DNA of 64,000 bases from Hyphomicrobiales bacterium (GCA_024236415.1 JACKKN010000002.1:62001-126000), one strand, 5' to 3'; positions 55,317 through 63,960 are shown, counted from the stretch's first letter. Translations and numbers: made by a program. Notes: generated by a model not told the origin, from the sequence alone.

Positions 55317-56108
55317 ATGGTCCGTATGCCATCGGTGGGGCGCCGGCGCGGCGCCGCGGCGGCGCTGGCGCTGGCGGCGGTGCTGCTGGTCGGCGCGGCC
55401 GGCGACGTCCGGGGCGCCGAGAACGTCGGCGTCGTCGCCACGGCCAAGAACAAGGTCACCGGCACCCTGGCCAAGAAGGTGCGCCCGCTGAAGACCCGCA
55501 GCGACGTGTTCCGCGACGAGATGGTGGAGACCTTCGCCGCCGCCTCGGCCCAGCTGCTGTTCCTGGACGAGACCACCATGACCCTGGGCCCCAACTCCCA
55601 GGTGGTCCTGGACGAGATGGTGTACGACCCGCGCTCGGGCGCCGGCTCGGTGGCCCTGAGCGTGGTGCGCGGCGCCGCCCGCTTCGTCACCGGCATCCAG
55701 GACCCCAAGATCTACGTGATCCGCACGCCGACCTCGAACATCGGCGTGCGCGGCACGGCGCTGGGCATCATCGTCGGTGCCGCCGGGCAGACCATCGTCA
55801 TCCTGCTGGAGGGCGTCGCCATCGTGCGCGACCTGCTGGGCCGGGCCCAGGTCCTGGACCAGGTCGGCACCTATACCGTGGTCGGCGCCAACAACACGCC
55901 GCCGTCGCCGCCGGCCCCGGCGCCGCCGACCCTGTTGAACCAGATGGACAACACCCAGTCGCTGGGCGACGTGGTCGACAGCCTGTTCCAGCTGCCCCAG
56001 GACAGCCTGCCCCTGGACCTGCAGGACTTCGTGACCCAGGAACAGCAGCCGGCCGGCGGCACCACGCCGCCGCCCAACAAAAACAACTACAATATCGACA
56101 ACGATTGA
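55317..56108 (+). CDS. FecR-domain exported protein
   Basis: A 263-residue protein with a signal peptide (GAAAALALAAVLLVGAAGDVRGA, to about residue 34), followed by a FecR-like beta domain with AKNKVTGTLAKKVRPLKTRSDVF in pieces, LLFLDETTMTLGPNSQVVLDEMVYD, VALSVVRGAARFVTG and TPTSNIGVRGTALGI (about 38-170). The tail is Pro/Gln/Asn rich. Such stand-alone FecR proteins lack the anti-sigma helix of FecR proper and may bind surface polymers; function unknown. Transcription is divergent from the halogenase. Confidence 0.8.
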   Translation: MVRMPSVGRRRGAAAALALAAVLLVGAAGDVRGAENVGVVATAKNKVTGTLAKKVRPLKTRSDVFRDEMVETFAAASAQLLFLDETTMTLGPNSQVVLDEMVYDPRSGAGSVALSVVRGAARFVTGIQDPKIYVIRTPTSNIGVRGTALGIIVGAAGQTIVILLEGVAIVRDLLGRAQVLDQVGTYTVVGANNTPPSPPAPAPPTLLNQMDNTQSLGDVVDSLFQLPQDSLPLDLQDFVTQEQQPAGGTTPPPNKNNYNIDND

Positions 56109-56120
56109 CCGCCGGCGGCC

Positions 56121-56480
56121 TCAGCCGCCGCCGGGCTCCTCGGCCGGGCCGCCGCGCAGGCACAGCAGGCCGGCCAGGCGGCCCTGCAGCTCCACCGCCC
56201 GCACGGCGGCGTGCAGGTGGTGGTATTCCAGCGCCTTGCGGTAGACCGCCTCCAGCTTGGCCATCAGCGCCTGGGCGTCCAGGCAGTGGTCGCGGGCCAC
56301 CTGGGCCCGGATCTCGCCGATGCGTTCCCGCACCCGCCGGTCGCGCAGCAGGCGGTAGCCGTGGTTGCGCGCCGACGGCGCGGCGTACCCGGCCTCGCGC
56401 GCCGCCGCGGCGGCGTTGGCGTGGGCGGTGAAGCGCTGGCAGAACAGCTCGTGGCGTGCCTTCAGTCGCGATCCGCTCAT
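56121..56480 (-). CDS. Orphan terminase small subunit-like protein
   Basis: A 119-residue protein that begins SGSRLKARHELFCQRFTAHANAAAAAREAGYAAPSARNHGYRLLR in pieces, the pattern of Terminase_2 small subunits (F-x-N-A-A-A-A-A-R-x-A-G-Y then a second helix and RLL). The rest is helical (ERIGEIRAQVARDHCLDAQALMAKLEAVYRKAL). No large terminase, portal or capsid genes surround it, so a role in phage packaging here is unlikely; it may act as a small DNA-binding protein. AAGGA precedes the ATG by about 8 bases and a good promoter lies upstream. It converges on the FecR gene with a 12-base gap. Confidence 0.65.
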   Translation of the reverse strand: MSGSRLKARHELFCQRFTAHANAAAAAREAGYAAPSARNHGYRLLRDRRVRERIGEIRAQVARDHCLDAQALMAKLEAVYRKALEYHHLHAAVRAVELQGRLAGLLCLRGGPAEEPGGG

Positions 56481-56537
56481 GTGCCCATCCTTGTCCAGTC
56501 GGTTGCGGTGGCCCGGCCAGGAGCCGGCATTATTTCC

Positions 56538-56566
56538 CCCATATCACAATAATTCCGATTTGTCAA
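56538..56566 (-). promoter_or_regulatory. Sigma-70-like promoter of the terminase-like gene
   Basis: On the minus strand TTGACA (56566-56561) is followed after exactly 17 bases by TATGGG (56543-56538). An A-run of eight directly upstream (56568-56575) resembles an UP element. The distance to the ATG at 56480 is about 58 bases. The -35 box is perfect, the -10 box weak. Confidence 0.55.
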
Positions 56567-56570
56567 GTTT

Positions 56571-56593
56571 TTTTTCCTAGTTCATAGGAAAAA
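56571..56593. repeat. AT-rich perfect inverted repeat
   Basis: TTTTTCCTA and TAGGAAAAA (9 bases each) flank GTTCA in an AT-rich patch just upstream of the promoter of the terminase-like gene. Neither strand has a T-run after the stem, so it is not a terminator; an operator or UP element is more likely. Confidence 0.6.
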
Positions 56594-56649
56594 TAATTGG
56601 CGCCCGGGACGGGCACGCGGATTCCGGAAACCTCCGCCGGCGGCGGCGG

Positions 56650-57174
56650 TCAGTTGCGCTTGGGCAGGCGCGGCAGGCGGTAGACCTCGATCCCCTCGTC
56701 GTCCAGGGCCTTGGCCTCGGCGTCGGTGGCCTCGCCGTAGATGCCGCGTTCCTCGGCGTTGCCGTAGTGGATGGCGCGGGCCTCGTCGGCGAACTTGTCG
56801 CCCACGTTCTCGAAGTTGGCTTCCACGTGGTCGCGCACCTTCTCCACCGCGCGCAGGATCTGCCGGGCCAGCTCGGCGGCCCGCGGGTCGCCGCCGGGCC
56901 CGGGGCCGGGGCCCTGGCCGGGGTCGGACGCCGGCGCCGGCGCCGATGCCTCGGCGGCCCGGTCCTCGCGCTCCCGCTCGGCGCGGGCGTCGGCGCGGGT
57001 GTCGGCGCCCTTGCGCGCCACGTGCGGCGCCATCAGGGCCTTGCTGACCTTGTGGCCGCCGCATTGCGGGCATTCGATGGCGCCGGCGGCGGCCTGGCGG
57101 TCGTAGGTGCCACTGTCGCGGAACCAGGCCTCGAACCGGTGCCCGTCGGCACATTGCAGTTGGTACAGGATCAT
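56650..57174 (-). CDS. DUF1178 family protein
   Basis: A 174-residue protein. It opens MILYQLQCADGHRFEAWFRDSGTYDRQ in pieces, with Cys8 and the later pair CPQCGG (about 38-43) followed by KVSKALMAPHVARKG, the hallmark of DUF1178. The middle is charged and Gly/Pro-rich; the C-terminal part (HYGNAEERGIYGEATDAEAKALDDEG) is conserved in the family, which is largely alphaproteobacterial and of unknown function. The cysteines likely bind zinc. In other genomes it sits next to the carbon-nitrogen hydrolase and grxC; here these are about 3 kb away. Confidence 0.86.
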   Translation of the reverse strand: MILYQLQCADGHRFEAWFRDSGTYDRQAAAGAIECPQCGGHKVSKALMAPHVARKGADTRADARAEREREDRAAEASAPAPASDPGQGPGPGPGGDPRAAELARQILRAVEKVRDHVEANFENVGDKFADEARAIHYGNAEERGIYGEATDAEAKALDDEGIEVYRLPRLPKRN

Positions 57175-57318
57175 GCGAAAAAGCCGTTTCCAAACCGCGG
57201 CCGGTCGCGCGACCGGGTCCGCTCCTGGGCCTGATTTGGCCCGCGCGCCGGGCCTGTCAAGGACGGCCTATTCTACCACGCCGCCGACCGAACTGAAAAC
57301 TTTAAGAATCAACGGGAT

Positions 57319-57954
57319 ATGAGCCAGGCTTCCGACCAGCGACCGCCCCGCCACCTGCGCATCGCCACGCCCTCGCCCTGGGTCGCCCGGTTCGCGCCCC
57401 TGGTGCCGGCGGGCGGCCCGGTGCTGGACCTGGCCTGCGGCGGCGGCCGCCACGCGCGCCTGTTCCTGGACCGCGGCCATGCGGTGACGGCGGTGGACCG
57501 CGACACCGCGGCCGTGGCCGACCTGGCCGGCGACAACTCCCGGGCCCGGGTCATCACCGCGGACCTGGAGGACGGCACCCCGCCCTTCGGCCCCGGCGGC
57601 GCCCTGGCCGGCACCCGGTTCGCCGGCATCATCGTGTGCAACTACCTGTACCGGCCCCTCAACGACGCCCTGGTGGCGGCCCTGGCGCCGGGCGGCGTGC
57701 TGATCTACGAGACCTTCGCCCGCGGTAACGAGGCCTTCACCCGGCCGCGCAACCCCGACCACCTGCTGCGCGCCGGCGAGCTGCTGGACCTGGTCCGCGG
57801 CCGGCTGCAGGTGGTGGCCTACGAGCATGGGGTGGTTGAGAAATCCCCCTGCCCCGGGGTCATCCAGCGCATCTGCGCCGTCAACGACCTGGACGCCAGC
57901 GACCGTGAAGACCGCGAGCCGGCGCCGCATCCGGTGGTGCCCCCGGAATATTAG
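57319..57954 (+). CDS. Class I SAM-dependent methyltransferase
   Basis: A 211-residue protein with a Rossmann core: motif I VLDLACGGGRHARLFLDRGHAVTAVDRD (about 34-61, in pieces), ADLEDG, IIVCNYLYRPLNDAL and GGVLIYETFARGNEAF. The pattern resembles TehB-like small methyltransferases. Substrate is unknown. Its stop overlaps the convergent adenylate cyclase gene by 4 bases. Confidence 0.83.
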   Translation: MSQASDQRPPRHLRIATPSPWVARFAPLVPAGGPVLDLACGGGRHARLFLDRGHAVTAVDRDTAAVADLAGDNSRARVITADLEDGTPPFGPGGALAGTRFAGIIVCNYLYRPLNDALVAALAPGGVLIYETFARGNEAFTRPRNPDHLLRAGELLDLVRGRLQVVAYEHGVVEKSPCPGVIQRICAVNDLDASDREDREPAPHPVVPPEY

Positions 57955-60104
57955 AGCGCCGCCAGGCGGTGTTCGCAGCGTTCCAGGAAGGCGCGGATCG
58001 GGCCGTCGTGGGGGTGGCGCAGGCGCAGCTCGCGCAGGCGGCCCTGGGCCTCGGCGACGTCGCCGCGGCGCAGGGCACGGTGCGCCACGTCCCAGTCGGC
58101 GGCGAAGGCGATCAGGTCGTCGCCGGCGCGGATGCGTTCGTCGCCGTCGTGGGCGCCCAGCAGCTCGTACACCGCCGTCGGCGCGGTGGCGCCGCGCGGG
58201 GTCACCTCGTCGATGGCGCGGAACAGGAACCGGGTGCCCACCTGGTCGACCACATCCTGGGACACCAGGATGCGCGTGCCGTACTGCTTGTTCAGGTCCT
58301 CCAGCCGCGCCGCCATGTTCACCGTGGCGCCGATGGCGGTGTAGTTCATGCGGTCCGACGAACCCACGTTGCCGACGATGGCCGGCCCCACGTGCAGGCC
58401 GATGCGGGTGAACATGGGCTGCCGCCCCTCGCCCACCCAGGCGTCGTTCAACTGGTCCGTCTCGGCATGGCACAGCAGGGCCGCGGTGCAGGCCTTGGCC
58501 ACGTGGTCGGGCTCGTCGAAGGGGGCGTTCCAGAACGCCATCACGGAATCGCCGATGAACTTGTCGATGGTGCCGTCGGCGTCGTTGACCACCCGGCTGA
58601 TGCGCTCCAGGTAGGTGGAGAACTTGCGCATCAGGTCCTCGGCCGGCAGGGTCTCGGCCAGTTCGGTGGAATTCTCCACGTCCGTGAACATGACGGTCAG
58701 GTCGCGCTCGACCCCGCCCAGGGCGGGTGACACGCCGGACTCGATCATCTGCCGCACCAGCTTCTTGGGCATGTAGGTGGAGAAGGTGTGGATGGCCGCC
58801 TTCATGCCGGCGATGGAATCGGCCAGGCGCCGGATCTCGCGCACCCGCGACCCGAATTCGCCCACCTCCTCCATGTGGAAGCGGCCGATGCGGTCGGCCT
58901 CGCGCGCCAGGGCCTTGACCGGGCGGGCGATCCAGTTGGCGACCAGGATCAGCAGCGGCACCGCCAGGGCCAGCACCACCAGCGAGAACACCAGGCTGTT
59001 GCGCCCGTGCGCCGTCAGCGGGCCCAGGAAGTCGTCCAGGGGGCTGACGATGGCCACGTTCAGGCCGATGCCGTAGACCGACGGGATGGGGGTGAAGCTG
59101 GCCACGTAGTCGGTGTCGTCCAGGGTGAACACGAACCGCCGGCCGCCGTCGCGGTCGCGCACGGCGACGGCCTCGCGCAGCACCGGGTCGCCGAACTCCT
59201 CGACCGTCACCGACCGCACCCGGGCCTTGGAATCCCGGGCGTCGCCGGCGATGCGGACGATGCGGTCGGCCTCGGGGTGGGCGATGATCTCGCCGGCGCG
59301 GTTGTAGACGAAGATGGTGCTGGACGGGGTCACCTGCTGGTCGCGCAGGAACTCGGACAGGGAGGAAAGGGGGATGTCGGCGGCCACCACCACCCCGTCG
59401 GTGCCGGTGACCCGGCGCGAGATGGTCAGGCCCGGCCGGCGCAGGCTCTCGAACACGTAGATCTCGCTCAGCGCCACGTCGTCGCCGTCCACCGCCTTGC
59501 GGTACCAGGGCCGCACCCGCGGGTCGTAGGTGGCCTCGGGCGACACCCGGCGCCCCACCACCCGGCCGGCGCCGTCCAGGAAGGCCCAGCTCTCGCGCCG
59601 CTTGCCGTCCTCCTGGCGCGAGATCCAGCGCGCCCCGTACCAGGTGCGGTGGGGCACCGCCAGGCGCGCGCGCACGGTGTCGTCCAGGGCCGAAACCCGG
59701 ATCACCTGCAGGAAATCGCCGTTGGGATAGGCCACGAACACGCCGTACAGGTGCGGGAACTCCTCCAGCCCGGCGCGGAAGTAGTCGGTGATGCGGGTGC
59801 GTGCCGGGTTCAGGCCCTGCTCCAGGTCCGGCAGGGCGGCGGCCATGTTGATCATGCCCATGGGCACGCCGATCATGCCGTGGGTCTTCTCGATCACCTT
59901 CTCGCTGACCGTCTCCATCAGGCGGTCGGCCACCTCCAGCACCACGTCGGCGTTCTTTTCCTGGTTGTATGCGATCAGGAACAGGGAGATGAACAAAAAC
60001 AGGGGGATGAACAGCACCAGGATGCCCGAGGCCAGCGACAGGCCCAGGCGCGCCCGATCCTTGTTGTTGCCCTTGCCGCCCACCGCAGCCCCCAGAATTG
60101 CCAA
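57951..60104 (-). CDS. Membrane class III adenylate cyclase with Cache sensor
   Basis: A 717-residue protein. A first membrane helix (LASGILVLFIPLFLFISLFLIAY, about 24-46) is followed by a double-Cache periplasmic region (about 50-345; WYGARWISRQEDGKR, DPRVRPWYRKAV), a second helix (LVFSLVVLALAVPLLILVANWIA) and a HAMP linker. The cyclase domain (about 460-650) has metal Asp residues in VMFTDVENSTE and KFIGDSVMAFWNAP, the adenine-type Lys of DKFIG and Thr of NYTAIG, and the VNMAARLE Asn/Arg pair. It should produce cAMP on ligand sensing outside. A helical C-terminal extension resembles a TPR-like tail. Confidence 0.92.
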   Translation of the reverse strand: MAILGAAVGGKGNNKDRARLGLSLASGILVLFIPLFLFISLFLIAYNQEKNADVVLEVADRLMETVSEKVIEKTHGMIGVPMGMINMAAALPDLEQGLNPARTRITDYFRAGLEEFPHLYGVFVAYPNGDFLQVIRVSALDDTVRARLAVPHRTWYGARWISRQEDGKRRESWAFLDGAGRVVGRRVSPEATYDPRVRPWYRKAVDGDDVALSEIYVFESLRRPGLTISRRVTGTDGVVVAADIPLSSLSEFLRDQQVTPSSTIFVYNRAGEIIAHPEADRIVRIAGDARDSKARVRSVTVEEFGDPVLREAVAVRDRDGGRRFVFTLDDTDYVASFTPIPSVYGIGLNVAIVSPLDDFLGPLTAHGRNSLVFSLVVLALAVPLLILVANWIARPVKALAREADRIGRFHMEEVGEFGSRVREIRRLADSIAGMKAAIHTFSTYMPKKLVRQMIESGVSPALGGVERDLTVMFTDVENSTELAETLPAEDLMRKFSTYLERISRVVNDADGTIDKFIGDSVMAFWNAPFDEPDHVAKACTAALLCHAETDQLNDAWVGEGRQPMFTRIGLHVGPAIVGNVGSSDRMNYTAIGATVNMAARLEDLNKQYGTRILVSQDVVDQVGTRFLFRAIDEVTPRGATAPTAVYELLGAHDGDERIRAGDDLIAFAADWDVAHRALRRGDVAEAQGRLRELRLRHPHDGPIRAFLERCEHRLAAL

Positions 60105-60208
60105 CCGCAGGTTGTTACGCCCACGGCGGTGTCCTCGTCCTGTCCAGGGTTATCGCACACCTGGGGAAGCGCGGGCAACGCCGCAAAGGCACCACCGGCC
60201 GGATGTCA

Positions 60209-61045
60209 TTAATGGGACGCGGGCGGCGCGAAGTCCCGGTCGTGGCGCAGGGAGGCGATGCGGCCGCGCGCCTGGGCCACCCGGGCCGGGTCGATCTCGG
60301 CGCGGACGATGCCCACGCCCTCGCCGCCGTCGGCCAGGACCTCGCCCCAGGGGGCAACGATCAGCGAGTGGCCGAAGGTCTGGCGCCCGTCCTCGTGGTC
60401 GCCGCACTGGGCCGGGGCGAGGACGAAGCAGCCGGTCTCGATGGCCCGCGCCTGCAGCAGGGTGTGCCAATGGGCGCGGCCGGTCTGCCGGGTGAAGGCC
60501 GAGGGCACGGCCAGGAAATGGGCGCCGGCCTGGGCCAGGGCGCGGTACAGCTGCGGGAACCGCAGGTCGTAGCACACGGTCATGCCCAGGCGGCCCCAGG
60601 GCAGGTCCGCCACCACCGCCCGGTCGCCGGGGCGGAACGAGTTCGACTCGCGGTACGATTCGCCGCCGTCCAGGTCGACGTCGAACATGTGGATCTTGTC
60701 GTACCAGGCGACCACGGTGCCGGCCGGGTCGATCAGGTAGCTGCGGTTGGCCACCCGCGCGTCGTCGGCCAGCTTGACCGCCAGCGAGCCGACCAGCAGC
60801 CAGGCCCCGGTCTCGGCGGCCAGGTCGCGCAAGGCGGCCAGGGGCCGGTTCTCGTCCTCGGCCTCGGCCCGGGCCATGAGGTTCTTGCGGCCCATGGCCA
60901 TGAAGCCCGTGTTCTCGGGGGTCAGGATCAGGTCGGCGCCGTCGGCCCGGGCCCGCCGCGCCAGGTCGCGGATGATCGGGAGGTTGTCCTCGACCTCGCG
61001 CCGCGAGGTCAGTTGCAGGCAGGCGGCGGTGAAGGTTTGCGGCAT
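60209..61045 (-). CDS. Carbon-nitrogen hydrolase (nitrilase family, Nit-like omega-amidase type)
   Basis: A 278-residue enzyme with the Glu-Lys-Cys triad: Glu44 in ILTPENTGFM, Lys117 in WYDKIHMFD and Cys158 in MTVCYDLRFPQLYRAL. The VDLDGGESYRESN and PSAFTRQTGRAHWH segments match Nit1/Nit2-like amidases that hydrolyse deaminated glutathione or omega-amides. It is 10 bases downstream of grxC on the same strand, a frequent pairing that supports a link to thiol metabolism (inference). Confidence 0.9.
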   Translation of the reverse strand: MPQTFTAACLQLTSRREVEDNLPIIRDLARRARADGADLILTPENTGFMAMGRKNLMARAEAEDENRPLAALRDLAAETGAWLLVGSLAVKLADDARVANRSYLIDPAGTVVAWYDKIHMFDVDLDGGESYRESNSFRPGDRAVVADLPWGRLGMTVCYDLRFPQLYRALAQAGAHFLAVPSAFTRQTGRAHWHTLLQARAIETGCFVLAPAQCGDHEDGRQTFGHSLIVAPWGEVLADGGEGVGIVRAEIDPARVAQARGRIASLRHDRDFAPPASH

Positions 61046-61055
61046 GGGCGCGGGA

Positions 61056-61319
61056 TCACCCGTCCAGGCCCAGCAGGGGGTCCAGTTCGTCGTCCATGTC
61101 CAGCTCGAACAGGTCGTCGCAGCCGCCGATGTGGCGGCCGTCGATGAAGATCTGCGGCACCGAGGTGCGGCCGCTGGCGCGCTCGACCATCTCGGCGCGC
61201 TTGCCCGGGGTCATCATGACGTCGATCTCCTGGTACGCCACGCCCTTGCGGTCCAGGAACGACTTGGCCCGTGCGCAGAAGCCGCAAAAGGGGGTGGTGT
61301 AGATCTCGACCTGTGCCAA
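61056..61319 (-). CDS. grxC: Glutaredoxin 3
   Basis: An 87-residue dithiol glutaredoxin with the active site CGFC (Cys12, Cys15) in EIYTTPFCGFCARAK, the cis-proline TSVPQIFIDG and GGCDDLFEL for glutathione binding. No ATG fits the family start; TTG 61319 with GGAGAGG upstream gives the normal length, whereas the in-frame ATG at 61391 adds a 24-residue non-family extension. It reduces glutathionylated proteins and ribonucleotide reductase with glutathione. It forms a pair with the downstream nitrilase-type gene. Confidence 0.93.
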   Translation of the reverse strand: MAQVEIYTTPFCGFCARAKSFLDRKGVAYQEIDVMMTPGKRAEMVERASGRTSVPQIFIDGRHIGGCDDLFELDMDDELDPLLGLDG

Positions 61320-61421
61320 GGGTGCCTCTCCGTCCAGTGGGGCGCCCCGGGGGCGCGTTCCCACAATATAGGGGCTTCCCGGGCCGGCCAAAAGGCCCGA
61401 CGCGGGGAAAAGCGGCGGTGC

Positions 61422-62186
61422 TCAGGGGGCCGCGCGCAGGACCCGGGCCAGGGACAGGACGTCGACCGCGGCGGCGCCGGCGCGCAGCAGGGTCAGGGCG
61501 CAGGCGGTGGCGGTGGCGCCCGAGGTCATGACGTCGTCCACCAGCAGCACCCGGCGCCGCGCCAGGCGCGGCCGCCGCCCCGGCGGCACGGCGAAGGCGC
61601 CGCGCAGGTTGCGCCGTCGCGCCGCCGCCCCCAGGTGCCCCTGGGACGGCGTGCGCCGGCGCCGCACCAGCACCTCGGGCGCGTAGGGCACCCCGCCCAG
61701 GCGCGCCACCTGCTGTGCCAGCAGGGCGGCCTGGTTGTAGCGGCGCGCGAACAGGCGGGTCCAGTGCAGGGGCACGGGCACCACCAGCTCGGCCTCGGCC
61801 AGCAGCCCGGCGCCGGCCTGGGCCAGCCAGCGGGCGTAGGCCGGCGCGGCGTCGGTGCGGTCGCCGTGCTTGAAGGCCAGGACCAGGCCGCGGCTGTGCT
61901 CGTCATAGGCCAGGACGGCGCGGGCCCGGTCGAAGGCCGGGCGCCGCCGGGCGCAGTCGCCGCACAGGACCCCGGGCCCGGGGTCGTAGTTGAACGGCAG
62001 GCCGCAGGCGGCGCAGCAGGGCTCGGTGATGAAGGTGATCTTGGACCAGCAGTCGCCGCACAGGGCGCCGGCCTCGTCCACCAGGGCGCCGCAGGCCAGG
62101 CACTGCGGCGGCAGCAGCAGGTCCAGCACCCGGCGCCCGGCCCGGCGCAGGGGGTCCGGGGCCTGCCAGGGAGTCCGTTCCAGCAC
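61422..62186 (-). CDS. comF: ComF family protein (double zinc ribbon plus phosphoribosyltransferase domain)
   Basis: A protein of about 254 residues. N-terminal cysteine pairs CLACGAL, CGDCW, CCAACG and CGDCARRRPAFD make a zinc ribbon region (about 25-75). The PRTase domain has VPVPLHWTRLFARRYNQAALLA, and the PRPP loop VLLVDDVMTSGATATA. ComF aids DNA uptake in competent bacteria; in others it helps DNA repair or uptake with less certainty. The start is taken as GTG 62186, since no ATG is available. It diverges from the methyltransferase gene (40-base gap). Confidence 0.85.
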   Translation of the reverse strand: MLERTPWQAPDPLRRAGRRVLDLLLPPQCLACGALVDEAGALCGDCWSKITFITEPCCAACGLPFNYDPGPGVLCGDCARRRPAFDRARAVLAYDEHSRGLVLAFKHGDRTDAAPAYARWLAQAGAGLLAEAELVVPVPLHWTRLFARRYNQAALLAQQVARLGGVPYAPEVLVRRRRTPSQGHLGAAARRRNLRGAFAVPPGRRPRLARRRVLLVDDVMTSGATATACALTLLRAGAAAVDVLSLARVLRAAP

Positions 62187-62226
62187 CGACCTTCCGCCCC
62201 CCGCCCAGTTGTGCCATAAGTCGGCC

Positions 62227-63114
62227 GTGACCGACCCGATCAGGATATTCGACCGCGCCCTGCTGCGCCAGCGCCGGGACCGGGCCGCGCCGGGCCTGGC
62301 CGGGTTCGACTTCCTGTTCCGCGAGACCGCGGCGCGCCTGGCCGACCGCCTGGACGACATCACCCGCACCTTCCCCCTGGCGCTGGACCTGGGATGCCGC
62401 GGCGGCGAGCTGGCGGCGGCGGTGGCCGGCCACGGCGGCATCGAGACCCTGGTGGCCTGCGACCCGTCGGCGCGCATGCTGGCGCTGGACCGCGCCGGCG
62501 GCGCGCCCGGCCCCCGGGTGGCCGCCGACGCAGAGGCCCTGCCCTTCGCCGATCACAGTTTCGACGCCGTGCTGTCCAACTTCGACCTGCACTGGGTCAA
62601 CGACCTGCCCGGCGCCCTGGTCCAGGCGCGGCGGGTGCTGAAGCCCGACGGCCTGTTCCTGGCGGTGATGGCCGGCGGCGCCACCCTGCACGAACTGCGC
62701 CGCGCGCTCTCGGAGGCGGAAGAGGCCGTGGACGGCGGGGTCAGCCCCCGGGTCTCCCCCTTCGCCGACGTGCGCGACGTGGGCAACCTGCTGCAGCGGG
62801 CCGGCTTCGCCCTGCCGGTGGCCGACAGCGAGACGGTGACCGTATCCTACGGCGACCCCCTGCGCCTGATGGCCGACCTGCGCGGCATGGGCGAGAGCAA
62901 CGCGGTGATCGCGCGCCGGCGCCGGCCCCTGCGCCGCGAGACCCTGCTGACCGCCGCCGCGCGGTACCGCGACCTGTTCGCCGGCGCCGACGGCCGCGTG
63001 CCGGCCACCTTCGAGCTGGTGACCCTGACCGCCTGGGCGCCGCACCCCTCGCAGCAGCGGCCCCTGGCGCCCGGCAGCGGGGCCGTCGACCTGGGTGACG
63101 CCCTGGGCGACTAG
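62227..63114 (+). CDS. NDUFAF5-like SAM methyltransferase family protein
   Basis: A 295-residue methyltransferase-fold protein starting at GTG 62227. It opens IRIFDRALLRQRRDRAA, then has the SAM motif ALDLGCRGGELAAAVA, CDPSARMLAL, the helix-strand ADHSFDAVLSNFDLHWVNDLPGAL, and LFLAVMAGGATLHELRRAL. These features match the alphaproteobacterial relatives of mitochondrial NDUFAF5 (C20orf7), which hydroxylates an arginine in complex I subunit NDUFS7 during assembly. A complex I link is inferred. It is also BioC-like, which cannot be excluded. Divergence from comF is common in the group. Confidence 0.82.
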   Translation: MTDPIRIFDRALLRQRRDRAAPGLAGFDFLFRETAARLADRLDDITRTFPLALDLGCRGGELAAAVAGHGGIETLVACDPSARMLALDRAGGAPGPRVAADAEALPFADHSFDAVLSNFDLHWVNDLPGALVQARRVLKPDGLFLAVMAGGATLHELRRALSEAEEAVDGGVSPRVSPFADVRDVGNLLQRAGFALPVADSETVTVSYGDPLRLMADLRGMGESNAVIARRRRPLRRETLLTAAARYRDLFAGADGRVPATFELVTLTAWAPHPSQQRPLAPGSGAVDLGDALGD

Positions 63115-63186
63115 GCCCGCCTTCTCAATCGGCCGGTGGGCTGCCAGAATGGCGCCGTGGGAACCGGTGCGAGGGGGAGCAGCCAC

Positions 63187-63960
63187 ATGGACATCAAGGA
63201 CAAGGTCGTCGTCATCACCGGCGCCGCCAGCGGCATCGGCAGGGGCCTGGCCGAACGGTTCCGGGCCGAGGGGGCGAAGGGCCTGGCGCTGGCCGACATC
63301 GACGGCGACGGCGCCGCGGCCGTGGCCGCGGGCCTGGGCGACGCCTTCGCCATGGCCTGCGACGTGGCCGACGAGGCGCAGGTCCAGGCCCTGGTGGCCG
63401 AGACCGAGCGGCGGTTCGGGCCCATCGACGTGTTCTGCTCCAACGCCGGCATCCTGCGCCTGGGCGACGAGGACCAGCCGGACGCGGACATCGAGGCGAG
63501 CTGGCGCGTCAACGCCATGAGCCACGTCTACGCCGCCCGCGCCGTGGCCCCGGGCATGGCCGCGCGCGGATCGGGCTACCTGCTGAACACGGCCTCGGCG
63601 GCCGGCATCCTGATCCAGGTCGACAGCGTCGCCTACACCATGAGCAAGCACGCGGCGATCGGGTTCGCCGAGTTCCTGGCCGCCAAGTACGGGCCGCGCG
63701 GCGTGCGCGTGTCGGTGCTCTGCCCCCAGGGCGTGCGCACCGGCATGACCGCCGGCCGCGGCGACAAGCCGGCCTTCGCCGACGGCGTGCTGGAGCCCGA
63801 GGACGTGGCCGAGGCCGTGGTCCGGGGCATGGCCGAGGAACGGTTCCTGATCCTGCCACACGAGATCGTCGAGACCTACATGCGGCGCAAGGCCGACGAC
63901 CGCGACCGCTGGCTGCGCGGCATGGCCCGGGTGCGCCAGAGCGTGGTGCCGGACCGGTGA
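63187..63960 (+). CDS. SDR family oxidoreductase
   Basis: A 257-residue classical SDR: TGAASGIGRG (about 11-20), ALADIDGDGA (acidic after beta-2, NAD type), NAGILRLGDEDQ, and the catalytic Ser in LNTASAAGIL with Tyr-Lys in YTMSKHAAIG. GGGGGAG precedes the ATG by about 8 bases; the in-frame ATG at 63136 is rejected because it lacks a ribosome binding site and family match. It has a longer C-terminus (EIVETYMRRKADDRDRWLRGMARV) common in SDRs linked to acyl-CoA pathways. Its stop overlaps the next start (GTGA), so it is part of an operon that runs out of the window. Confidence 0.87.
   Translation: MDIKDKVVVITGAASGIGRGLAERFRAEGAKGLALADIDGDGAAAVAAGLGDAFAMACDVADEAQVQALVAETERRFGPIDVFCSNAGILRLGDEDQPDADIEASWRVNAMSHVYAARAVAPGMAARGSGYLLNTASAAGILIQVDSVAYTMSKHAAIGFAEFLAAKYGPRGVRVSVLCPQGVRTGMTAGRGDKPAFADGVLEPEDVAEAVVRGMAEERFLILPHEIVETYMRRKADDRDRWLRGMARVRQSVVPDR

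Noticed and set aside
56121..56480. Prophage remnant suggested by the terminase-like gene
   Set aside because: No integrase, portal, capsid, tail or lysis genes are adjacent, and neighbours are housekeeping or unknown chromosomal genes.
56571..56593. Terminator between DUF1178 and the terminase-like gene
   Set aside because: On both strands the stem is followed by A's, not T's, and the stem is AT-rich; an operator or UP element fits better.
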